DNA of 64,000 bases from contig JAUIIV010000003.1 of the NCBI GenBank assembly GCA_030431675.1, forward strand, positions 1 through 64,000, read 5' to 3'. Position 1 is the stretch's first letter; each line of letters begins with the position of its first letter. The stretch is from Gammaproteobacteria bacterium (GTDB taxonomy: Bacteria; Pseudomonadota; Gammaproteobacteria; UBA6186; Azoamicaceae). A model generated the notes under the pieces. That model saw only the letters and a list, made by a program, of their open reading frames with translations, was not told the DNA's origin and ran no database searches. Below, one piece after another: positions 28,055 through 36,679 of this stretch. The position numbers and the translations under genes were made by a program.

Positions 28055-29263
28055 ATGCGACTAATTTTTAACAAGATTTGGCAGTTTAAATTACCAGTTA
28101 TGCTGGTGGGTATTATTATCTTTGCCGCAGCAGTTGGCCCGCATCTTGGGCATGAGGCGCAGAGCGGTCTATATACCATTAGCTTGGTTTTTAAAGAGTT
28201 ATTGGTTTTTGTCTTGCCCTTTATAATTTTCTCATTAATTTTATCGAGTATTGCCCATCTTAAACAGGGTGCTATTAGACTAATCGTAATTTTGCTGCCA
28301 CTAATGTGTTTATCGAATTGGTTGTCGATATGGATAGGTTATGGTTCTGGTAGCTTGATTGTAAATAAGTTTTCTTTAGCTGATGTAGCTAATCTTTCTA
28401 CGCGTAATTTGGAGCCATTGTTTAATTTTGCTATGCCAACGTGGATTAGTACGAAGGCCGCAATGGCATTAGCTATGGTATTTGGCCTAGCAAGTTCATG
28501 GTTATTTGCAGATTTTGGACAGCGTGTATCTCATGTATGTAGTAAAATTACAGCTTTTATATTAACAAAATTAGTTATCCGCTTTTTACCAGTAATGATT
28601 TTGGGCTATGCAATTAAGATCCAGTATGATGATATGTTAGAAGCATTAGTCAATCATTACACGTTTATATTTTTGGCGGTGACAGGGATTTTATTTGCTT
28701 ATGTATCGTTGCTGTATGTAGTGGTTAATAAATTTAAAATCAGGGAATGGTGGCCGAGCATGCGTAACATGTTTCCACCAGTTATTACTGGCCTAAGTAC
28801 CTTATCTAGTGCTGCTGCCATGCCTTTGACATTAATCGCGGTACGCAAAAATGTACATAATCCTGATGTAGCAAATTTTGTTATACCAACAACGGTCAAC
28901 TTCCATCATATCGGTGATGTGATTGCTATGACTATTTTCTCAATTGCGGTGATGGCTACATATAATTATCCAATACCAAGCCCAATGGAGTTTTTTGCGT
29001 TTAGTTTTTACTATATGTTAGGGCGCTTTAGTGTGGCTGGGATTCCTGGTGGTGGTTTCTTTGTCTTGATCCCTTTGTTGACAGAGTTTTTTGGTTTTAC
29101 TCCAGTAATGCTTGGGTTGGTACAAACTTTGAATTTGATGTTTGATGCTATTATTACAGGCGTTAATATTTTTGGTAACGGTGTTTTTGCAATATTATTT
29201 AACAAGATTTACGACTGGACTAAAAAGTGTCGTTGCTTTAAAGGTCGCTATGCTGAAGCTTAG
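28055..29263 (+). CDS. Dicarboxylate/amino acid:cation symporter (DAACS family)
   Basis: A polytopic inner-membrane secondary transporter of the GltP/DctA family that imports C4-dicarboxylates or acidic amino acids with Na+ or H+. The 402-residue product has about eight membrane segments, a hairpin-1-like LSSAAAMPLTLIAVRKN (family: Ser-rich turn) and a hairpin-2-like GIPGGGFFVLIPLL. The serine-rich motif is SSAAAMP rather than SSSATTLP, so substrate specificity is uncertain. A GGGGG ribosome-binding site precedes the ATG. The hydrolase gene at 29294 follows by 30 bases. Confidence 0.85.
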   Translation: MRLIFNKIWQFKLPVMLVGIIIFAAAVGPHLGHEAQSGLYTISLVFKELLVFVLPFIIFSLILSSIAHLKQGAIRLIVILLPLMCLSNWLSIWIGYGSGSLIVNKFSLADVANLSTRNLEPLFNFAMPTWISTKAAMALAMVFGLASSWLFADFGQRVSHVCSKITAFILTKLVIRFLPVMILGYAIKIQYDDMLEALVNHYTFIFLAVTGILFAYVSLLYVVVNKFKIREWWPSMRNMFPPVITGLSTLSSAAAMPLTLIAVRKNVHNPDVANFVIPTTVNFHHIGDVIAMTIFSIAVMATYNYPIPSPMEFFAFSFYYMLGRFSVAGIPGGGFFVLIPLLTEFFGFTPVMLGLVQTLNLMFDAIITGVNIFGNGVFAILFNKIYDWTKKCRCFKGRYAEA

Positions 29264-29293
29264 GATTGCTTAGCTTATTGGGGATATATCAAT

Positions 29294-29917
29294 ATGAACA
29301 AAGAAGCCGTCTTAATTCCAGGTACTGCCGGCCATATTGAAGCTGTTATAGAGCAACCTAAAAATTATCAAAAGAATGAATTAGCTATCGTCTGCCACCC
29401 AAATCCCTTACAGGGTGGCACGATGGATAACAAAGTTGTTACAACTATTGTTAAGGCCTTTAATAATTTAGGTATTACCGCAATTCGTTTTAATTACCGC
29501 GGAGTTGGTAATAGTGAAGGCACCTATGGAAGTATTGTAGGTGAAGCAGAAGATATGATGTCGGTAATTAGGTGGGTGAAAAAGTGGCGCCCAAACGTAC
29601 AGTTTAGATTTGCTGGCTTTTCATTTGGTGCCTATATAGCTGCGTATGCTGCGACCCAAGAGCCTGCGGTAAGTCTTGTCACCATAGCACCTTCAGTACG
29701 CCGTATGCCGTATGCATTATTAAACAAAATTTCTTGTCCTTGGTTGGTTGTTATGGGCGAGGAAGATGAAGTGGTTGCTCCTCAAGAATTATATGATTGG
29801 TACGAAGAATTAGAGGCTGATAAGCAATTAGTCAGATTTCCCGACACTGGTCATTTCTTTCATGGTAAGCTGATCGAGTTGAGAAACATAATTGAAGGCA
29901 GCTGCAAAGTCAACTAG
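29294..29917 (+). CDS. Alpha/beta hydrolase (COG2945 type)
   Basis: The 207-residue cytoplasmic protein has the short alpha/beta-hydrolase fold of COG2945: the early CHPNPLQGGTMDNKVV motif, the nucleophile elbow GFSFG (Ser at about residue 114), a late Asp in GEEDEVV, and the catalytic His in TGHFFHG. Substrate is unknown; relatives are putative esterases. It follows the symporter on the same strand and may be co-transcribed with it. GGGGAT lies about 8 bases upstream. Confidence 0.88.
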   Translation: MNKEAVLIPGTAGHIEAVIEQPKNYQKNELAIVCHPNPLQGGTMDNKVVTTIVKAFNNLGITAIRFNYRGVGNSEGTYGSIVGEAEDMMSVIRWVKKWRPNVQFRFAGFSFGAYIAAYAATQEPAVSLVTIAPSVRRMPYALLNKISCPWLVVMGEEDEVVAPQELYDWYEELEADKQLVRFPDTGHFFHGKLIELRNIIEGSCKVN

Positions 29918-29940
29918 ATAAATAATTGTGTTGTTTGCTC

Positions 29941-29983
29941 TTGACCGCTAGCCGGGTATGTTTCAAAATGAAAATAATTCTCA
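29941..29983 (+). promoter_or_regulatory. Promoter with Fur-box-like operator upstream of the FeoB-type gene
   Basis: TTGACC at 29941-29946 and CAAAAT at 29964-29969 have a 17-base spacer. TGAAAATAATTCTCA at 29969-29983 matches the 7-1-7 Fur inverted repeat (TGATAAT-N-ATTATCA) at 12 of 14 positions and would cover the transcription start. This predicts repression by Fur when iron is plentiful. Confidence 0.62.
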
Positions 29984-29997
29984 TTTAGGTTTTTAGG

Positions 29998-31260
29998 ATG
30001 CTTATTAGCCCGAATCGTATCGATACCATTGTCTTACATAAACTGTTTGGCCCTATCATATTTCTGGCCACAATGTATGTAATGTTTGCATGCGCCATTA
30101 ATTTAGGCGGTATTCTGCAATTATGGGTAGATACGACCTCTGAAGCAGTATTTGTTACTGGTATATCAGATTTGCTGGGCCTTTTATCTTGCCCAGATTG
30201 GCTTCTCAATGTTCTAGCGAATGGGGTAGGCCGTGGAATAAATATTACTTTAACATTTGTGCCAGTATTAGCCACGATATTCCTTAGCCTCGGGGTTTTA
30301 GAGCAAAGTGGTTATATGTTGCGAGCGGCTTATATTGTTGATCGCCTGATGCGATTAATAGGGTTGTCGGGCGAATCATTTGTCCCCTTAATTGTAGGCT
30401 TTGGGTGTAATGTACCGGCAATATTGGGCTCGCGATCACTTGGGAGCCACCAGGAGAGAGTATTGACGACTCTTATGACTCCCTTTATGTCTTGCGGTGC
30501 GCGCTTAGCAATATATGCTATTTTTGTGGCTGCCTTTTTTCCCATTGGTGGTCAGAATGTAATTTTTAGCTTATATCTTATTGGTGTCTTGGCTGCAGTA
30601 CTGACCGGCTTTATGTTGCGTACACCTAATACAACTGCAAAACCTATGCCCTTGCCAAATAACTTCCCAAAGTATCAATGGCCATCTCTTACAAAATTGT
30701 TACAGCATACTTGGCGTAGAAGCTATGAATTTGTAACGGATACTGGCAAATTAATTATAATATTGAGCGTTATAATTAATGGCTTAGGCTTAGACTTTTT
30801 AGCGTCAGTTGGTAAATTTATAACTCCATTATTTTCCCCTATGGGGATTACCCTAGAAAATTGGCCAGCAACATTGGCCTTGTTAACAGGTATGGTTTCT
30901 AAGGAAGCTGTAATTGGTACTTTGAATTCTTATTACGCTAATGAATCAATGCTAATTAGCGGCTTCGGCAGTGCTACTGCAGCGTATGCATATTTGTTAT
31001 TTACCCTTTTGTACTTTCCGTGCATCTCAGTGGTTGCCGCTATTGCTAAAGAGTTAAGCTATAAATGGGCCGTATTCTCTGTAGTGTGGTCTACTGGTCT
31101 TGCCTATTTGATATCTTCAATATTCTATCAGCTAGCAATGATGCATTCCTTAGGCTGGATTGTCGGTTTATGTATAACTCTGAGTCTATTTTTGATAGCA
31201 GCAAGATTGTTAGTTAGGCCTACAGAAAAACCATTGCCTACTGTGATAGAGGTTCAATAG
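29998..31260 (+). CDS. feoB: FeoB-type ferrous iron transporter, membrane domain only
   Basis: The 420-residue product aligns in outline with the membrane half of FeoB: both Gate motifs are present, the first with the conserved Cys137 (GFGCNVPAILGSRSL) and Cys166 (TPFMSCGARL), the second as LTGMVSKEAVIGTLNS. The N-terminal GTPase G domain and GDI domain (about 270 residues) are absent, and the frame starts right after the Fur-like operator, so this is not a truncated annotation. No feoA is nearby. It could be half of a split FeoB or a G-protein-independent channel for Fe2+. Confidence 0.85.
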   Translation: MLISPNRIDTIVLHKLFGPIIFLATMYVMFACAINLGGILQLWVDTTSEAVFVTGISDLLGLLSCPDWLLNVLANGVGRGINITLTFVPVLATIFLSLGVLEQSGYMLRAAYIVDRLMRLIGLSGESFVPLIVGFGCNVPAILGSRSLGSHQERVLTTLMTPFMSCGARLAIYAIFVAAFFPIGGQNVIFSLYLIGVLAAVLTGFMLRTPNTTAKPMPLPNNFPKYQWPSLTKLLQHTWRRSYEFVTDTGKLIIILSVIINGLGLDFLASVGKFITPLFSPMGITLENWPATLALLTGMVSKEAVIGTLNSYYANESMLISGFGSATAAYAYLLFTLLYFPCISVVAAIAKELSYKWAVFSVVWSTGLAYLISSIFYQLAMMHSLGWIVGLCITLSLFLIAARLLVRPTEKPLPTVIEVQ

Positions 31261-31285
31261 TAATAAATTTTAGTGTAGAGAAGAA

Positions 31286-31314
31286 GGCGACAGATCTAAT
31301 TAGAAACTGTCGCC
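31286..31314. terminator. Bidirectional terminator between the FeoB-type gene and the HU gene
   Basis: GGCGACAG at 31286-31293 pairs perfectly with CTGTCGCC at 31307-31314 across a 13-base loop. It lies between the convergent stops at 31260 and 31342. On the minus strand it is followed by TTCTTCTC, which is mildly T-rich. Confidence 0.7.
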
Positions 31315-31341
31315 CTGTGTATGAGTACTAGTTAGCGGAAA

Positions 31342-31827
31342 TTAACCCACTAAGTCTTTTACTTTTTTCAATGGGCGTACTTTCACGACATTGCGTGCAG
31401 GCTTGGCTTTAAAGATAGTTTCTTCGCCAGTGAATGGATTGATACCCTTACGTGCTTTGGTTGCTGGTTTGCGTACTGCTACAACCTTCATTAGGCCAGC
31501 AAGGTTGATTTGTCCAGGCCCACGTAGATGAGATGCTATCATTGGCTCAAAGCATTCTAGAACAGAGTTGACATCGCTTTTGCTGATCCCTGTTTGTTCA
31601 GCAATGTAAGTTACCTGCTGTGCTCTTGTCATAGCTTTAGAAATTTTTGTGCTTGCTTTACGTGTAGGGGCTGATTTTTTTGTCTTTGATTTTGTTTTGC
31701 TGCTTGAGCTTGCCCTAGCTTTAGGAGGGCTCTTCTTTGCTTTAGTAGTGCTAGTTTTACGAGATTTAGTCGTGGTTTTTCTGCTTTTTGCAGAAGAACT
31801 AGTTTTTTTACGTTTGGTCGCTGCCAT
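31342..31827 (-). CDS. HU-family DNA-binding protein with histone-H1-like N-terminal tail
   Basis: The last about 95 residues form an HU/IHF domain (MTRAQQVTYIAEQTGISKSD; INPFTGEETIFKAKPARNVV, the DNA-binding arm and C-terminal strand). Residues 1-65 are an almost pure Lys/Ser/Thr/Ala/Arg tail like eukaryotic histone H1. ATG at 31827 was chosen because AAGGAGA lies 7 bases upstream; an earlier in-frame ATG at 31845 is inside that ribosome-binding region. Role: nucleoid compaction, perhaps in a condensed developmental form. The basic tail could also bind host DNA or RNA, which is speculation. Confidence 0.88.
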   Translation of the reverse strand: MAATKRKKTSSSAKSRKTTTKSRKTSTTKAKKSPPKARASSSSKTKSKTKKSAPTRKASTKISKAMTRAQQVTYIAEQTGISKSDVNSVLECFEPMIASHLRGPGQINLAGLMKVVAVRKPATKARKGINPFTGEETIFKAKPARNVVKVRPLKKVKDLVG

Positions 31828-31977
31828 AAATTTTCTCCTTTCCATAAGAATTTGCTGTTGGCCAACAATAGGCTACCGTGCTTTATAATAGCCCAAATTG
31901 TTAATTTCGCACTATTTGCCTCATAATAGCAAGAGTAACTTATTTGTAAGTTGTTCGACATATGAGTGTGTTGGGTG

Positions 31978-32006
31978 TTGCAATCTGTGCAGGGTTTACG
32001 TACAAT
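31978..32006 (+). promoter_or_regulatory. Promoter of rplM-rpsI
   Basis: TTGCAA at 31978-31983, a 17-base spacer and TACAAT at 32001-32006. Transcription would begin near 32013, leaving a short leader with AGGAG at 32018-32022 before the rplM ATG at 32031. Its position rules out the longer reading frame that begins at 31962. Confidence 0.65.
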
Positions 32007-32030
32007 CGCCAACTTACAGGAGCTTTAAGA

Positions 32031-32465
32031 ATGAAAACATTTAATGCAACACCAACGACTGTCAAGCGCAGTTGGTACATAGTAGACGCTAAGGATAAAA
32101 CCTTAGGGCGTATGGCTAGTAGGATCGCGGCTATTTTGCGTGGCAAGCATAAACCTGAATACACTCCACACATCGATACTGGAGATTACGTGATTGTGGT
32201 TAATGCGAAGCTGGCAAGACTTACCGGTGCTAAAGCCACTGATAAAATGTATTATCGCCACACTGGCTATCCAGGTGGTATTAAAGAAATGAGCTATGCC
32301 AAGCTTATGGAACACGCTCCAGAGCGAGCATTGGAACAGGCTGTTAAAGGCATGTTGCCACGCGGTCCATTAGGCAGAGCAATGTTCAAGAAGTTAAAGG
32401 TATATGCAGGTGCAGAGCACGAACATGGTGCCCAGCAGCCTGAGCCTTTAGAAGCGCTAGCGTAA
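32031..32465 (+). CDS. rplM: 50S ribosomal protein L13
   Basis: L13 is an early-assembly protein of the large subunit. The 144-residue product ([39 protein letters not shown]) has the normal length (E. coli 142). ATG at 32031 has AGGAG 8 bases upstream and follows the promoter at 31978-32006. rpsI follows after 11 bases, the universal rplM-rpsI pair. Confidence 0.97.
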   Translation: MKTFNATPTTVKRSWYIVDAKDKTLGRMASRIAAILRGKHKPEYTPHIDTGDYVIVVNAKLARLTGAKATDKMYYRHTGYPGGIKEMSYAKLMEHAPERALEQAVKGMLPRGPLGRAMFKKLKVYAGAEHEHGAQQPEPLEALA

Positions 32466-32476
32466 CGAGGTAATCT

Positions 32477-32944
32477 ATGGCCAAAGCAGCAGCTAATGCT
32501 AAAAAACAATATTATGGTACTGGTAGACGTAAAAGCTCTACCGCTCGCGTTTTCCTGAAGCCAGGAACGGGTGCAATTACCATCAACACTCAATCTGTAG
32601 ACGAATATTTCGGTCGCAAGACGGCGCGCATGGTTGTGCACCAAGCGATAGAAGCAGTTGAGATGCAAGATAAGTTTGACCTTAAAATCGTCGTTCGCGG
32701 TGGTGGAGATATGGGACAAGCTGGGGCGATACGTCATGGTATAGCTCGTGCATTGATCTCATTTGATGAAGAATTTGCAGATAAGGCTCCAGCTAATGAA
32801 GAGCTGTCAGAAAACGTATCTGCTAATTCATACCGTCGTATCCTACGTAAGCTTGGTTATGTGACACGTGATTCACGTAAAGTTGAGCGTAAGAAGGTTG
32901 GTCGACGTAAAGCTCGTAAGACTGAGCAATATAGTAAGCGTTAA
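32477..32944 (+). CDS. rpsI: 30S ribosomal protein S9, with an internal insertion
   Basis: S9 contacts the P-site tRNA anticodon through its C-terminal SKR tail, which is present here. The 155-residue product is about 25 residues longer than E. coli S9 (130). The N-terminal part ([19 protein letters not shown]) and the C-terminal part ([20 protein letters not shown]) are conserved. About 20 extra residues lie between them, in and around [20 protein letters not shown], where E. coli has only DESLRSELRKAG. The reading frame is clean. Confidence 0.96.
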   Translation: MAKAAANAKKQYYGTGRRKSSTARVFLKPGTGAITINTQSVDEYFGRKTARMVVHQAIEAVEMQDKFDLKIVVRGGGDMGQAGAIRHGIARALISFDEEFADKAPANEELSENVSANSYRRILRKLGYVTRDSRKVERKKVGRRKARKTEQYSKR

Positions 32945-33128
32945 TTTTTATTGCCCACATTTGCCATGGAGACATTTGTAGCCAGTAGTTAGTAAGTGTG
33001 GGTACTTTTCTTGTATCCCATTTTCTCAGTTTCCTTTCATTTTAAGCTGTAAGACTTTTTATAGTTGGCGCACTTACCCCTATTGCTGATAGTATATATT
33101 CTCTTGGAAAAGGGAGAGAAGCGCCAAG

Positions 33129-33707
33129 ATGGCTTCTGACAATATAGATAGCGAGCGCAGGCAGTTTTTGACTGCTGCGACTACGGTAATTGGCGGTATA
33201 GGCTTAGGATTAGCAGCGGTGCCTTTTGTAGGCTCTTGGCTTCCCAGTGCCAAAGCACAGGCATTAGGGGCTCCTGTGGAGGTCGATTTGTCTGCAATAG
33301 AGGAGGGACAGAAAGTAACTGTCCCATGGCGTGGTCAGCCAATATTTATTGTTCATAGAACAGCAAAAGAGGTGGCAGAGTTAACCTCACTTGATAGTCA
33401 ATTGCGTGATCCACTTTCTGAAGAGCCACAGCAACCTTCATATATTATTGAGCAGTACCGCTCTATACGTCCTGAGTTTATGGTAGCTGTAGGATTGTGT
33501 ACGCACTTGGGTTGTGTACCACTTTTTAAACCTAACCCCGGTAGTGTAGGTAAGGATTGGCTTGGCGGTTTTTTCTGTCCTTGTCATGGCTCTAAGTTTG
33601 ATTTAGCGGGCCGCGTATATAAGGGGGTGCCGGCGCCTCTTAATTTGGCAGTACCAGATTATCGTTATGCTAGTGACACTGTATTAGTGATTGGAGAAAA
33701 GCCGTGA
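33129..33707 (+). CDS. petA: Ubiquinol-cytochrome c reductase, Rieske iron-sulfur subunit
   Basis: This is the [2Fe-2S] subunit of the cytochrome bc1 complex. The 192-residue product has an N-terminal twin-arginine-like signal anchor (RRQFLTAATTVIGGIGLGLA) and the two cluster-binding boxes CTHLGC and CPCHGS. Length is standard. petB overlaps its stop by 4 bases. A 7-bp inverted repeat (TTGGCGC at 33065, GCGCCAA at 33121) brackets its promoter and ribosome-binding region. Confidence 0.96.
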   Translation: MASDNIDSERRQFLTAATTVIGGIGLGLAAVPFVGSWLPSAKAQALGAPVEVDLSAIEEGQKVTVPWRGQPIFIVHRTAKEVAELTSLDSQLRDPLSEEPQQPSYIIEQYRSIRPEFMVAVGLCTHLGCVPLFKPNPGSVGKDWLGGFFCPCHGSKFDLAGRVYKGVPAPLNLAVPDYRYASDTVLVIGEKP

Positions 33708-34894
33708 TAAAGGCAGTGATGACATGGATTGATGAGCGCTATCCAGTAAGTAAGTTTTTCTACGATCACATGTCTGGGTATATTGCGCCTAAGAATTTCA
33801 ATATTTGGTATTACTTCGGAGTATTAGCATTAGTAATTTTAGTTAATCAATTGCTAACTGGTATTTGGTTAACCATGAATTATAACCCCTCTGCAGAAGG
33901 TGCATTTGCTTCAGTAGAGTATATTATGCGCGATGTTAATTTTGGGTGGTTAATACGTTACCTGCATTCAACAGGTGCAAGTTTCTTTTTTATTTTTATT
34001 TATTTACATATGTTCAAGTCAGTTTTGTATGGATCATATAAAACCCCCCGCGAGTTACTATGGCTAGTTGGCATGTGTATATTTCTATGCTTAATGGCTG
34101 AAGCTTTTTTTGGTTATTTGCTGCCCTGGGGCAATATGTCTTTCTGGGGTGCTCAGGTTATAACATCGTTGTTTGGAGCTATCCCTTGGGTTGGTGATTA
34201 CTTACTAGAGTTTATTCGTGGTGATTACAATATTAGTGGCGTTACATTAACTAGATTTTTTGCTTTGCATGTTGTAGCTGTGCCTTTGGTTATAGTTGGC
34301 TTGGTATTTTTTCATATCTTGGCTTTACATCATGTTGGTAGTAACAATCCTGATGGCATAGATATAGATAAGAAAGTAGATGGCGTGCCATTTCATCCGT
34401 ATTACACGGTCAAGGACTTATTTGGTATTAGCGTCTTTTTGATAGTGTTTTTATCTGTGGTGTTCTATATGCCTGAATTTTTTGGTTTCTTTTTGGAGGC
34501 ACCCAATTTTGTGCCTGCAGATCCATTGAAGACTCCAGAGCACATAGTGCCGGTATGGTATATGACACCTTACTATGCAATTTTGCGCGCAGTTCCAAAT
34601 AAGTTACTTGGGGTAATTGCGATGTTCGCTTCCATAGGGGTATTCTTCTTATTACCTTGGTTAGACAGGAGTCCAGTCAAGTCTATTCGTTATAAAGGCT
34701 GGATGTTTAAAACAGCATTGACTGCATTTGTAATAAGCTTTTTAGGATTAGGATATCTTGGTACACAGCAGCCTAGTGATGGCCGTACATTACTAGCCCA
34801 AGTATTTACAGTTGTGTATTTTGCTTTTTTTGTTTTAATGCCAGTGTACTCCAAACTAGATAAAGTAAAACCTTTGCCAGGGCGATTAACATAA
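33704..34894 (+). CDS. petB: Cytochrome b of the bc1 complex
   Basis: The integral-membrane cytochrome b carries hemes bL and bH and the two quinol sites. The 396-residue product has eight or nine membrane segments, the heme-ligand His pairs in helices B and D (RYLHSTGASFFFIFIYLHM; ALHVVAVPLVIVGLVFFHIL) and the Qo-site PEWY-like motif as PVWYMTPYYAILRA. The start is GTG or TTG-like context overlapping petA; the frame start at 33704 gives MIKAVMTWIDERYPVS. The last base overlaps petC. Confidence 0.96.
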   Translation: MIKAVMTWIDERYPVSKFFYDHMSGYIAPKNFNIWYYFGVLALVILVNQLLTGIWLTMNYNPSAEGAFASVEYIMRDVNFGWLIRYLHSTGASFFFIFIYLHMFKSVLYGSYKTPRELLWLVGMCIFLCLMAEAFFGYLLPWGNMSFWGAQVITSLFGAIPWVGDYLLEFIRGDYNISGVTLTRFFALHVVAVPLVIVGLVFFHILALHHVGSNNPDGIDIDKKVDGVPFHPYYTVKDLFGISVFLIVFLSVVFYMPEFFGFFLEAPNFVPADPLKTPEHIVPVWYMTPYYAILRAVPNKLLGVIAMFASIGVFFLLPWLDRSPVKSIRYKGWMFKTALTAFVISFLGLGYLGTQQPSDGRTLLAQVFTVVYFAFFVLMPVYSKLDKVKPLPGRLT

Positions 34895-35601
34895 TGCGTA
34901 TACTATTCTTATGGTTATTACCTCTAACAGTTTTTGCTGCTGAGCAAGTGATACCATTAGATAAGGCTCCGATAGATGTCAGTGACTATGCTTCCCTTCA
35001 GCGAGGAGCTCGTATTTATATGAATCAATGCTCAGGTTGCCATGGATTGCAGTATACGCGTTACAACGCTCTAGCTAAGGGTATAGAAATTACCGATGAG
35101 AATGGCAAGGTACTAGATGACATTGTTAAGAACAACTTAATTTTTACTGGCGCCTCTTTGTCGGACCCAGTCCAGACAGCTATGACTGCTGCAGATGGTG
35201 CTGCTTGGTTTGGTCTTGCACCGCCAGACTTAACCTTGGAAGCGCGTTATAGAGGCGTAGATTGGTTATATACATACTTGCGCACTTTCTACGTTGACCC
35301 TGAGCGTCCTTGGGGGGTTAATAATCTGGTTTATCCTGATGTGGCTATGCCCCATGTGCTATTAGATTGGCAGGGCGAGCAAATTCTTACAGGCACTGGA
35401 TTAAAGATAGCAAAAAAAGGTACCATGACGGTAGAAGAATTTGATATGGCCATGGCTGATTTAGTTAACTTCTTGTCTTTTGTGGCTGAGCCCACCCAAT
35501 TACAAAGGCGTAGGTTGGGAATTTGGGTATTAATGTTTTTAGGCATATTCGCAGTATTTGCTTATTTATTAAAAAGAGAATATTGGAAAAACGTACATTA
35601 A
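34894..35601 (+). CDS. petC: Cytochrome c1 of the bc1 complex
   Basis: Cytochrome c1 passes electrons from the Rieske protein to cytochrome c. The 235-residue product has a signal peptide (LFLWLLPLTVFA), the covalent heme motif CSGCH at about residue 46, a Met axial ligand region (YPDVAMPHVLL) and a C-terminal anchor helix (RLGIWVLMFLGIFAVFAYLL). It is third in petABC. sspA follows after 18 bases, an order also seen in Pseudomonas. Confidence 0.96.
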   Translation: MRILFLWLLPLTVFAAEQVIPLDKAPIDVSDYASLQRGARIYMNQCSGCHGLQYTRYNALAKGIEITDENGKVLDDIVKNNLIFTGASLSDPVQTAMTAADGAAWFGLAPPDLTLEARYRGVDWLYTYLRTFYVDPERPWGVNNLVYPDVAMPHVLLDWQGEQILTGTGLKIAKKGTMTVEEFDMAMADLVNFLSFVAEPTQLQRRRLGIWVLMFLGIFAVFAYLLKREYWKNVH

Positions 35602-35619
35602 AATATTTAGGAGAGGGTG

Positions 35620-36255
35620 ATGTCAGGATCAGCCAATAAGCGTTCAATTATGACTTTGTACTCAGGGGCTACAGATCCTTATAGTCATAGGGTACGTATA
35701 GTATTAGCAGAAAAGAACGTAACATATGATATAGTCGATGCAACAAATTCTACTAAAGCCGTAGAAGAGCTTGCTAGTTATAACCCTTACGGGTCAATTC
35801 CTACATTAGTAGATAGAGATCTAGTGTTATATAAATCAGAAATCATAATGGAATATTTGGATGAGCGTTTTCCCCATCCTCCTTTAATGCCAGTTTACCC
35901 AGTTGCTAAGGGGCGTAGTCGTTTGATGATTCATAGAGTTAACCAAGATTGGTATAGCTTGATGGATTTTATTCTAAATCCTGACACGAATGCGAAAGAA
36001 AAGGATAAAGCGCGTAAAGATTTACGAGAAAGTTTGATTAGTGTTGTACCAGTATTTGTAGAAATGCCGTTTTTCTTAAGTGAAGAATTTTCCTTAGTTG
36101 ACTGCTGTATCGCGCCTTTATTGTGGCGTTTGCCTTTATTAGGTTTAAAATTACCTGCTCAGGCTGAACCTATTAACACTTACGCAGAACGAATGTTTCA
36201 ACGTGAATCATTTCAAGCGAGTTTGACTGACGCCGAACGTATGATGAGAACATAA
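35620..36255 (+). CDS. sspA: Stringent starvation protein A
   Basis: SspA is a glutathione-S-transferase-fold protein that binds RNA polymerase holoenzyme and alters promoter choice under stress. The 211-residue product has the thioredoxin-like N domain (MTLYSGATDPYSHRVRIVLA) and the helical C domain (WRLPLLGLKLP). The ATG at 35620 has GGAGAGGG just upstream; a GTG three bases earlier is in frame but less likely. It lies between petC and sspB in one transcription unit. Confidence 0.94.
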   Translation: MSGSANKRSIMTLYSGATDPYSHRVRIVLAEKNVTYDIVDATNSTKAVEELASYNPYGSIPTLVDRDLVLYKSEIIMEYLDERFPHPPLMPVYPVAKGRSRLMIHRVNQDWYSLMDFILNPDTNAKEKDKARKDLRESLISVVPVFVEMPFFLSEEFSLVDCCIAPLLWRLPLLGLKLPAQAEPINTYAERMFQRESFQASLTDAERMMRT

Positions 36256-36257
36256 TT

Positions 36258-36668
36258 ATGAATTCTACTAGACCATATTTAATTAGAGCTTTTTATGAAT
36301 GGATTGCTGATAGCGATTGTACTCCACATATAGTTGTTAGCGCTGATGATCCTGATGTTTTAGTACCTACAGATTATGTTGATGGTGGACAAATTATTTT
36401 AAATATTGCTATGTCTGCAGTACAGGATTTGCAATTGGGAAATGATGCAATAAGTTTCAAGGCGCGCTTTAGTGGTGTAGCGCATGATCTCTATATACCT
36501 ATTCATTCAGTTATGGCTATATATGCACGTGAGAATGGGCGTGGTATGGTATTTTCTGAAGAAGACGAAGAGATCCCACCACCGACAGCACCTGATCCTA
36601 CTACTGCCAAAAAAGGCAAATCAGGTAAAGGATCTGGTAAAGCTTCACACTTATCAGTAGTAAAGTAA
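36258..36668 (+). CDS. sspB: ClpXP protease specificity-enhancing factor SspB
   Basis: SspB is the adaptor that delivers ssrA-tagged proteins to ClpXP. The 136-residue product has the family start (STRPYLIRAFYEWIADSDCT), the substrate-binding core (DGGQIILNIAMSAVQDLQLG) and a flexible tail ending in HLSVVK, the short hydrophobic ClpX-binding motif. It begins 2 bases after sspA and ends 11 bases before the convergent L,D-transpeptidase gene. Confidence 0.95.
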   Translation: MNSTRPYLIRAFYEWIADSDCTPHIVVSADDPDVLVPTDYVDGGQIILNIAMSAVQDLQLGNDAISFKARFSGVAHDLYIPIHSVMAIYARENGRGMVFSEEDEEIPPPTAPDPTTAKKGKSGKGSGKASHLSVVK

Positions 36669-36679
36669 TTGTTAGCTAA

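Noticed and set aside
33065..33127. TTGGCGC / GCGCCAA inverted repeat before petA as an operator
   Set aside because: Only 7 bp with a 49-base loop; this is short enough to occur by chance and no regulator is suggested.
32945..33128. tRNA or small RNA gene in the gap before petA
   Set aside because: No cloverleaf arms or clear hairpin with T run were seen.
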